Source of the DNA: Multivorans sp965116445
GTDB taxonomy: Bacteria; Acidobacteriota; Thermoanaerobaculia; Multivoradales; Multivoraceae
Assembly (NCBI GenBank): GCA_965116445.1
Contig: OZ220688.1
Coordinates: forward strand, 558,001 to 622,000
Direction of reading: 5' to 3'
DNA: 64,000 nt
Below the pieces are notes generated by a model that ran no database searches, was not told the DNA's origin, and saw nothing but the letters and a program-made list of their open reading frames with translations. Each line of letters begins with the position of its first letter. Within the stretch, counting starts at the first letter, position 1. Of this stretch, positions 57,896 to 64,000 are shown piece after piece. Both the position numbers and the translations under genes were made by a program.

Positions 57896-60241
57896 ATGAC
57901 TCTCGAGATCGCCTTCCTGCTGGTCGTTCTGGCGGCCATGGTCGTTCTGTTTCTGACCGAGAAGCTGCCGATCGACCTGACTGCGTTCCTCGGCCTGACG
58001 CTGCTCATCTTCACCGGCTACGTCGCTGTCGATCAGGCCTTCACGGGCTTCGCGTCGTCGGCGGTGATCACGATGCTGTCGATCTTCATCGTCAGCGCGG
58101 GGTTGATGCAGACCGGCGTGGCGGATCTGGTCGGCGGTGCGATCCATCGCTTCGTCGGCAGCCGCGAGACGCCGTTGATGGTCGCCGTGATGCTGGTCGC
58201 GGGCGTTCTCTCGATGTTCATGAACAACATCGCGGCGACCGCGGTGCTGATGCCGGCGGTGGCGAGTCTCGGCCGGCGCGCGCGCCTGCCGCCGTCCCGG
58301 TTGTTCCTGCCGCTGGCGTTCGGGGCCATCCTCGGAGGCACCGCGACCCTGGTCGGGACGCCGCCGAACATCCTCGCGGCGGCGATGCTGCGGGACCGCG
58401 GGCTCGAGCCCTTCGGTCTCTTCGACTTCACGCCCTTCGGCGTGGTCCTGCTGCTGGGCGGCGTCGTGTTCATGCTCACTCTGGGGCGGCGCTTGCTGCC
58501 GGGGCGCAAGGCCGGCGCCGCCGGCGCCGGCGATTCGGAACTGGCCGATCTCTACGGCCTCCACGAAGGCCTGTTCTCGATCCGCATTCCGGCCGGTTCT
58601 CGACTCGACGGCGCGATCCTGCGCGACACGCGGCTGGGGACCACCCTGGGCGTACAGCTTCTCGGCCTCGCGCGCGAGGAGGACTGGGAGTTGGCCCCGA
58701 GGGACGATATGCGTCTCCTCGCCGGGGACGAACTGGTCGTGGAGGGCGATGCCGAGGAGGTGCGACAAACGCTGCGGCTTCAGGGGATCGATCTGGTGGC
58801 CGACACGACGCTCGGCACGGCCACCACGGGCGAGATCGGACAGCCGGACTCCGGCGTGACCGCGCTCAGGGCGCGCGTGCCGGCCGCATCTCCCCTGGTC
58901 GGGAGCACGTTGGCCGCGACCCGCTTTCGCGAACGGTGGGGGGTGTTCGTGATCGCGGTGGAGCATGACGGTGATCTGCACGCCGACCGGCTCGGCGAAA
59001 TGCCGCTCGAAGAGGGCGACCTGCTGTATGGCCTGTTCGGCGGCGACGCACCCGAGATCGCCTCCGACGTGCTGGAGATGGAAGAGATCGGTCCCGCCGC
59101 CCTCGAACGCCTCGACGATCAGCCGATGCTGGTCATCCGGGTGCCCGAGAACTCGCCGCTGCTGGCCGGCGGCGCCGGCGTCGAGTGGATGGGCCGGTTG
59201 ATGGCGCTCACCGTGGTCGCGGTCGAGCGGGGCGACGAAGTCCTCTGGGCGCCCGGACCGCGGATCCGGTTCGAGGCGGGTGATCAACTCTTCGTGAAGG
59301 GCAAGGAGCGGCGGCTGCGCGCGTTGCTCCGCATGGGCGGCGTCGAGTTGACGTCCGGCGTTGCTCCGCGTGCCTTCGAGTCGGAGGAGGTCGGCATGGC
59401 CGAGGCGACGCTGGCGCCCCGGTCCGGTCTCGTCGGGCGGAGTCTGGAGGAGATTGCGTTTCGCGATCGGTACGGCGTGCAGGTGCTCGCGATCTGGCGC
59501 GAGGGAAGGGCCATTCGCAGCGGCTTGGCCCAGCTCGCGCTACGGGTCGGCGACGCGCTGTTGCTCCAGGGGCGTCGTGGCCGGCTCGGTCTGCTCTCCC
59601 GCGAACGGGACCTGGTCGTCCTCTCGGATGTTGCGGAGGAGCCGCGCCGCCTGACCAAGGCGCCGTACGCCGTCGGCTGCCTGGCCTTGATGATCGGTCT
59701 GGTCGTGACGGGAGTTGCCCCGATCCAGGTCGCCGCGTTCGCTTCCGCGAGCCTGATCGTGCTGTGCGGCGCGCTGACGATGGAGGAGGCCTACCGTGCA
59801 GTCGAGTGGCGGGCGATCTTCCTGGTCGCGGCGATCCTGCCCGTGGGATCGGCGATGGAGAGCAGCGGTACGGCGGCTCTGCTGGCGAGCAGCGTGATGG
59901 ATCTGGCCGGCCCAATCGGGCCGTATGCGGTGCTGGCGTCGCTGGTCCTGCTCTCGAGCCTGCTCAGCCAGTGCCTCGACGGCGCGCCGGCGGTCGTGCT
60001 GCTGACGCCGGTCGTGCTGGAGGCGGCCTCGGGCCTCGATCTTTCGCCCTATCCGCTGATGATGGGGGTGGCGCTGGCGGCGTCCGCGGCCTTCATGACG
60101 CCGTTCAGCCACAAGGCGAACCTGCTCGTCATGGGCGCCGGCGGTTATCGGAGCATGGACTACCTGCGCGTCGGCACGCCGCTGACCATCGTGCTGCTGG
60201 CTGCGATCGTGTGGATGGTGCCGCTTCTCTTCCCGTTCTGA
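57896..60241 (+). CDS. SLC13/DASS-type permease with TrkA-C domains
   Basis: A 781-residue inner-membrane transporter read from ATG 57896 (MTLEIAFLLVVLAAMVVLFL); an upstream start at 57788 runs through the repeat. The N-terminal half has about five transmembrane helices with FMNNIAATAVLMPAVASLGR and GTATLVGTPPNILAAAMLRD, as in DASS carriers. A cytoplasmic insertion of three to four TrkA-C (RCK) domains follows from ~residue 215 to 585 (LRARVPAASPLVGSTLAATR, MLVIRVPENSPLLAGG). The last helices include FLVAAILPVGSAMESSGTAA and FMTPFSHKANLLVMGAGGY. It probably moves sulfate, dicarboxylate or another small anion with sodium, gated by nucleotide or ligand at the TrkA-C domains. Confidence 0.9.
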   Translation: MTLEIAFLLVVLAAMVVLFLTEKLPIDLTAFLGLTLLIFTGYVAVDQAFTGFASSAVITMLSIFIVSAGLMQTGVADLVGGAIHRFVGSRETPLMVAVMLVAGVLSMFMNNIAATAVLMPAVASLGRRARLPPSRLFLPLAFGAILGGTATLVGTPPNILAAAMLRDRGLEPFGLFDFTPFGVVLLLGGVVFMLTLGRRLLPGRKAGAAGAGDSELADLYGLHEGLFSIRIPAGSRLDGAILRDTRLGTTLGVQLLGLAREEDWELAPRDDMRLLAGDELVVEGDAEEVRQTLRLQGIDLVADTTLGTATTGEIGQPDSGVTALRARVPAASPLVGSTLAATRFRERWGVFVIAVEHDGDLHADRLGEMPLEEGDLLYGLFGGDAPEIASDVLEMEEIGPAALERLDDQPMLVIRVPENSPLLAGGAGVEWMGRLMALTVVAVERGDEVLWAPGPRIRFEAGDQLFVKGKERRLRALLRMGGVELTSGVAPRAFESEEVGMAEATLAPRSGLVGRSLEEIAFRDRYGVQVLAIWREGRAIRSGLAQLALRVGDALLLQGRRGRLGLLSRERDLVVLSDVAEEPRRLTKAPYAVGCLALMIGLVVTGVAPIQVAAFASASLIVLCGALTMEEAYRAVEWRAIFLVAAILPVGSAMESSGTAALLASSVMDLAGPIGPYAVLASLVLLSSLLSQCLDGAPAVVLLTPVVLEAASGLDLSPYPLMMGVALAASAAFMTPFSHKANLLVMGAGGYRSMDYLRVGTPLTIVLLAAIVWMVPLLFPF

Positions 60242-60254
60242 CCGATGGAGCGAT

Positions 60255-60641
60255 TCAGGAGGACTGCCAGACGGCCGCAAGTGCGCGGTCAAAGGTCTTG
60301 AGCGCGGTTGCCTTTCGACGCTGGCAGCAGGCGAGGTGCATGAGGTCGCGGGCCTCGAGGCCTGCATGTACGCTCGCGAGATCCCGGGCCAGCTTCACAT
60401 CCTCCGCCTCCACCGGCCATATGTCGTGGATGCAGCCTTCGACGAAGGCGAATGCGCTGGCGAGGTCGACAGGCCGGTTGGCGCGCAGGTAGACGTGAAG
60501 GAGTTCCTGGAGCACTTCGGCCGAGGTGACCAGGCGCTCGCCTCGCCTTAGCGAACGTGCGATGAAGCCGCGTGCTTCGTCCCGCAAGGGATGGTCGCCG
60601 CCGACACTGAACATCAGAACGTTCGTATCGACGAAAATCAA
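60255..60641 (-). CDS. vapC: VapC-like PIN ribonuclease toxin
   Basis: A 128-residue PIN toxin. The start is the TTG at 60641, giving a TTGA overlap with the antitoxin stop; the frame stays open upstream inside the antitoxin gene. The acidic set is Asp in IFVDTNVLMFSVGG, Glu in TSAEVLQELLHVYLRANR, Asp in LEARDLMHLACCQRR and Asp in LKTFDRALAAV. It should cleave RNA with metal ions and is neutralised by the upstream antitoxin. It is intact, unlike the PIN fragment at 8.5 kb. Confidence 0.9.
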   Translation of the reverse strand: MIFVDTNVLMFSVGGDHPLRDEARGFIARSLRRGERLVTSAEVLQELLHVYLRANRPVDLASAFAFVEGCIHDIWPVEAEDVKLARDLASVHAGLEARDLMHLACCQRRKATALKTFDRALAAVWQSS

Positions 60642-60910
60642 GTGATCTCCAACCCGCGGACCTTGGATTCCGCGATCAGCCGCTTCTGTTCGGGCCAGTC
60701 CGGTTCCTTCTTCCCGGCCGACCGGGCATCGCACTCCTCGATGAATTTCTGGAGATCGGCGGCGGAGAACCGCTTGGCCGGCCGGGCGGCTGCCAGCTTC
60801 TCTTCGGCGGCTTCCCGCATCCAGGCGCCCAGGGACTTTCCTTCTGTCCGTGCCTGACTCTGATAGCCGACCTTCTCGGCCTCGGAAACGATGAAGTGAA
60901 TGCGCGACAT
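60638..60910 (-). CDS. vapB: VapB-like antitoxin
   Basis: A 90-residue antitoxin. The N-terminal ~45 residues have a ribbon-helix-helix look (RIHFIVSEAEKVGYQSQART, then SLGAWMREAAEEKL), suited to operator binding. The C-terminal half (ADLQKFIEECDARSAGKKEP and onward) is a flexible charged toxin-binding tail. Its stop overlaps the VapC start, so the two are translated as one unit. Autorepression near 60911-60930 is expected from the family, but no operator is clear. Confidence 0.85.
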   Translation of the reverse strand: MSRIHFIVSEAEKVGYQSQARTEGKSLGAWMREAAEEKLAAARPAKRFSAADLQKFIEECDARSAGKKEPDWPEQKRLIAESKVRGLEIT

Positions 60911-61075
60911 GGTTCCTCCTGCGCAAGAATACGGTGCAAGCGCACCTTACCGGGTCACGGAGGTGCGATCAAGATCGGGACGTCTCCGCGCGGGCGGGTC
61001 GTTGCGGTCGCGGTTTTCGGGGCCTCCCGAACGTCGGGCTCGGGAGCCGGCGGCGGAGTCCGGCGTCGTTGCGGG

Positions 61076-61081
61076 TAGAAT
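61076..61081 (+). promoter_or_regulatory. Putative -10 box for the TonB-dependent receptor
   Basis: TAGAAT lies 50 bases upstream of ATG 61132. No convincing -35 element is present. Confidence 0.4.
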
Positions 61082-61131
61082 CCATGGCTGGTTTGGAGAA
61101 CGGGCGAGAAGGCCCCACGAGGAGATTTGCG

Positions 61132-63903
61132 ATGTCCAGACGCACGACGCTCGGTCGAGTCCTGCCGGTAGCCTTGTCCATCATGGCGCTCGCCGGCACG
61201 GTAGCCGCCCAGACCACGGGCGACATCCGCGGCGAAGTCCGCGACGCGAACGGCGACGGCCTGCCCGGCGTCATGGTGACAGCGACGATCGAGGACCGCG
61301 GCGTGTCGCGAACGACGATCACCGGTGTCGGCGGCAACTTCGTCATCTCGTCGCTCCAGGTGGACGAGTACCTGGTGTCCGCGACGCTGGACGGCTTCCA
61401 GGAGCACCGCGTGGAGGATGTACGTGTGGGCATTGCCGCGACGGTCAACCTGGAGATCGAACTCGGTCTGGAGGCAGTGGAAGAGGAGGTGACGGTCACC
61501 GCCTCGCCGATCCTCGACGTGACGAGTTCCAGCGTCGGCACCAGCTTCACGGCGGACTTCATCGACGATCTTCCGACGGACCGGAACTTCTGGGATCTGG
61601 TCGCTGTGTCGCCCGGGATCAGCCAGTCTTCCGAGGGCAGCACTTCGTTGTCTGCTTTCGGTTCCAGCACGGCCTCGAACTCCTGGCGCATCGACGGCCT
61701 GGACACGACCTCCTCTGACACCGGCCACGCATTCTGGTGGACGAACCCGGCGATCATCGAGGAGGTGCAGGTGCTGGGGATCGGTGCGCCGGCTGAGTAC
61801 GGCGGCATGTCCGGGGCCGCGATCAACATCGTGACCAAGTCCGGCACGAACGACTTCAGCGGCACGATCGACTGGTACCACCAGAACAGCGGCCTCACGG
61901 AGGAGAACGCTGACATCGACGGCATCCCCTTCCACCGGGAGGAGTTCGACGACCTCACGGGCACTCTCGGCGGTCCGCTGGCGCGGGACAAGGCCTGGTT
62001 CTTCGCTTCCATTCAGTCCACGGACGATGCGTACACCGAGCCCGGGGTCGATCCGTCCTTCCCGACCGCGTACCCGACGGTGCGCTCGGACATCAAGCTC
62101 AACGCGGCGTTCAACGACAGCAACCTGATGGAGGCGAAGTACCACTACGAGGACTACGACTTCGTCTTCGCCGCGCCCAACACGACGCCGGACGCCATCG
62201 CGACCGAGTTCGGCAACAACCCGGCCTGGGGCCTCCAGTTCCAGTCGGTCCTGACTCCGAACGACTACCTGGAGGTGCTGTACTCGGGCTACAGCAGCGA
62301 TGACAACCTGCTCTCGGCGACGGGCAGCACGGCCCCGCCGTACACGGACTACTCCCCGGCCGACGGCGGTCCGCCTCAGTCCAGCGGCAGCCCCGGCTAC
62401 ACCTACATCTGGCTGCTCGGTCGCGACCAGTTGGACGTCAAGCTGTCACACCACGCCGACGATCTCCTGGGCGGCGACCACGACTTCAAGTTCGGCATCT
62501 CCTACGGCACAGGCACCGGTGACACCCGGACCGGGGGCGGGCCGAACGGCGTCTACTTCTACCGCTACGAGTACTACCCGGGCTACCCGTACTACTACCG
62601 GGTCACCGCTCGGCCGTTCTACTACGGCGCCGAGACGGCGGTCGTTTCGGCCTTCGTCGACGACTCCTGGCAGGTCAACCCGAATCTGACGCTCAACCTC
62701 GGCGTGCGGTTCGACAGGCACAACGGCGACATTCCGGACTACGCGGTGCTGAACCAGGACTGGAGCCCGACTTCCGAGATCATTCCCGGAGTCGACGGTG
62801 TCGTTGACTGGTCGCTCATCTCGCCGCGGATCGGCATGGCGTACCAGATCGGTGACCGCCAGGTCCTCCGCGCCTTCTACGGCAAGTTCTACGACGCGGA
62901 CGTGACCGGCAACTGGTACGCGCCGCCGCCGAATCCCCCCGAGTACGTCTACGAGTACGGGCCCTCCCTTGACGGCCCCTGGACCTACTCGTCCAACTTC
63001 GAGTACCACGGAAACCTGTTTCATCCCGACCTGAAGGCGCCGGAGACCGACCAGTTCACGCTGGGTTGGGAACGACGACTGGGCGAGAACTACACGTTCG
63101 GCATCCAGGGTGTGTACAAGGATGCGAAGAACCTGATCGGCTGGGAGATTCTGGACGACGGAGTCGTCGAGGAGGTGCCCTGGACGAATCCGTTCAGCGG
63201 CGAAACGGAGCAGTTGTTCAGCATCATCGAGCAGCCGACGACGCGCAAGGGGAACCGGCCGGGCGATGGCTCGAAAGCGCCGCCGGGCGTCAGCTACAAC
63301 CAGCAGTACGAGGGTGTGGTCCTCACCTTCAACAGGCGGTACAGCGACGGATGGAGCTTCCAGTCGTCCTACACATGGTCCGACTCGACGGGCTTCATTC
63401 CGCGACCCCTGTCCCAGTCCCAGGGCAACCCGTTCTACACCTCGACGGAGGGTCGCGACCCGAACAGCTGGATCAACGCAGACCAGGCGCTGCAGAACGA
63501 CCGCGAGCACATGTTGCAGTTTCAGGGCAGTTTCGAACTGCCGTGGAAACTGATCGGAACGACGACCTACACCTACATGTCGGGCAAGCCGTACAGTCGC
63601 CAATTGCTGGTCGGCGCCCGAAGTTCGGCGTCGCCGCTGGCCCAGGGTTCGCAGCGCGTGATTGCCATTCCTGCCAGCGCCGACACGCGGTTGCCGGACC
63701 AGAACAACTTCGATCTTGCGCTCGGCCGGCGCTTCGACGTCGGCGGGGTCCAACTGAAGTTGGACCTCCAGATGTTCAACATCTTCAACGAAGACACCTA
63801 CGACTGGTGGGAGACGCTGTTCGTACCCGCGGACGAAGAGTACGTGCCGAGCGGCTACCTCTTCCCGCGGCGGGTCATGATCCGCTTCGGGCTCCAGTTC
63901 TAG
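61132..63903 (+). CDS. TonB-dependent receptor with carboxypeptidase-regulatory domain
   Basis: A 923-residue outer-membrane protein from ATG 61132, with GAGGAG upstream. The signal peptide is LPVALSIMALAGTVAAQ. Residues ~30-110 are a CarboxypepD_reg module (GDIRGEVRDANGDGLPGVMV). The plug domain follows (NLEIELGLEAVEEEVTVTAS, APAEYGGMSGAAINIVTKSG). The rest is a beta-barrel ending in RRVMIRFGLQF, with the typical aromatic C-terminal residue. Barrel strands such as LTLNLGVRFDRHNGDIPDYA and FTLGWERRLGENYTFGIQGV are frequent. Such OmpA/CarboxypepD-type receptors are abundant in Acidobacteriota and import unknown polymers or chelates. No TonB box is clear at the N-terminus. Confidence 0.92.
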   Translation: MSRRTTLGRVLPVALSIMALAGTVAAQTTGDIRGEVRDANGDGLPGVMVTATIEDRGVSRTTITGVGGNFVISSLQVDEYLVSATLDGFQEHRVEDVRVGIAATVNLEIELGLEAVEEEVTVTASPILDVTSSSVGTSFTADFIDDLPTDRNFWDLVAVSPGISQSSEGSTSLSAFGSSTASNSWRIDGLDTTSSDTGHAFWWTNPAIIEEVQVLGIGAPAEYGGMSGAAINIVTKSGTNDFSGTIDWYHQNSGLTEENADIDGIPFHREEFDDLTGTLGGPLARDKAWFFASIQSTDDAYTEPGVDPSFPTAYPTVRSDIKLNAAFNDSNLMEAKYHYEDYDFVFAAPNTTPDAIATEFGNNPAWGLQFQSVLTPNDYLEVLYSGYSSDDNLLSATGSTAPPYTDYSPADGGPPQSSGSPGYTYIWLLGRDQLDVKLSHHADDLLGGDHDFKFGISYGTGTGDTRTGGGPNGVYFYRYEYYPGYPYYYRVTARPFYYGAETAVVSAFVDDSWQVNPNLTLNLGVRFDRHNGDIPDYAVLNQDWSPTSEIIPGVDGVVDWSLISPRIGMAYQIGDRQVLRAFYGKFYDADVTGNWYAPPPNPPEYVYEYGPSLDGPWTYSSNFEYHGNLFHPDLKAPETDQFTLGWERRLGENYTFGIQGVYKDAKNLIGWEILDDGVVEEVPWTNPFSGETEQLFSIIEQPTTRKGNRPGDGSKAPPGVSYNQQYEGVVLTFNRRYSDGWSFQSSYTWSDSTGFIPRPLSQSQGNPFYTSTEGRDPNSWINADQALQNDREHMLQFQGSFELPWKLIGTTTYTYMSGKPYSRQLLVGARSSASPLAQGSQRVIAIPASADTRLPDQNNFDLALGRRFDVGGVQLKLDLQMFNIFNEDTYDWWETLFVPADEEYVPSGYLFPRRVMIRFGLQF

Positions 63904-64000
63904 CCCGCTTCGGCCCGGCCGAGGCCGCGCCGAGGTCGACAAAGCGGCTCTATCTCCCAAGGAAGCTCCTTTGGATCAAGGAAGAGAGCAAGCCGGACTG
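63904..64000. other. Window end, no feature seen
   Basis: The 97 bases after the receptor stop contain no open frame with domain character. A small G+C-rich inverted repeat (CGGCCCGGCCG) near 63910 could help termination, but no U-tract follows. Confidence 0.35.

Noticed and set aside
1..64000. tRNA, rRNA, CRISPR arrays, complete insertion sequences and prophage genes
   Set aside because: I looked for cloverleaf-like T-arm sequences, regular spaced repeats, transposase or integrase motifs and phage structural proteins, and saw none. This is by eye, so short RNA genes could be missed.

Overview
This 64 kb window is G+C-rich chromosomal DNA from an uncultured-type bacterium. The gene set (a TonB-dependent receptor with an N-terminal carboxypeptidase-regulatory domain, a tricorn-like S41 protease, a PQQ-type propeller protein, a form II CoxL operon, many M20, P1 and SDR enzymes) is consistent with Acidobacteriota. 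That assignment is inference from content; there is no rRNA gene to confirm it. I saw no tRNA, rRNA or CRISPR array.

Layout. 1-7.9 kb is a defence-like block. A large SNF2/DrmD-type helicase, cut by the window edge, is divergent from a translationally overlapped three-gene operon: a Vsr/DUF559-like nuclease, a RecQ-like helicase and a small coiled-coil protein. 7.9-9.5 kb is a graveyard of decayed accessory genes (aspartyl protease, PIN toxin, a frameshifted unknown), followed by a DUF4160/DUF2442 pair. 10.2-17.2 kb holds a membrane glycosyltransferase, a PQQ-like propeller protein and a tricorn-type protease. 17.4-25.3 kb is central carbon metabolism: malate synthase, glycolate oxidase Fe-S subunit, a GAPDH-like pseudoenzyme overlapping a true GAPDH, a pyruvate kinase broken by a one-base frameshift, and an acyl-CoA dehydrogenase. 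25.4-28.6 kb is accessory: a DUF4143 remnant, a KGGVGR ATPase and an MqsA-like antitoxin with a putative toxin. 28.7-33.2 kb is a form II coxGSLM operon.

33.7-44.2 kb carries a secreted carboxypeptidase-regulatory protein and an MBL hydrolase. It also carries a UGSC-type selenoprotein with an in-frame UGA and a candidate SECIS hairpin, divergent from a thioredoxin-fold protein. A phosphatase, an orphan substrate-binding lipoprotein and an HMG-CoA-synthase-like/DUF35 fusion paired with a thiolase complete this stretch. 44.3-52.2 kb is a second defence-like block: an AAA ATPase plus subtilisin protease pair, convergent with a type III restriction-modification system. 52.2-64 kb returns to metabolism and transport: a class III aminotransferase, M20 and P1 peptidases, two SDRs, an SLC13 permease, an intact VapBC pair and a TonB-dependent receptor.

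The points most worth following are: the helicase-nuclease-helicase-coiled-coil cassette; the UGA-containing UGSC protein with its hairpin and thioredoxin partner; the GAPDH paralogue that has lost both catalytic residues but is translationally coupled to the active enzyme; and the AAA/S8 protease module. A 32-bp hairpin repeat occurs between genes at three sites. Several genes have a TAnnnT box only 7-12 nt upstream of the start codon and no Shine-Dalgarno sequence, which suggests leaderless or very short-leader transcripts.
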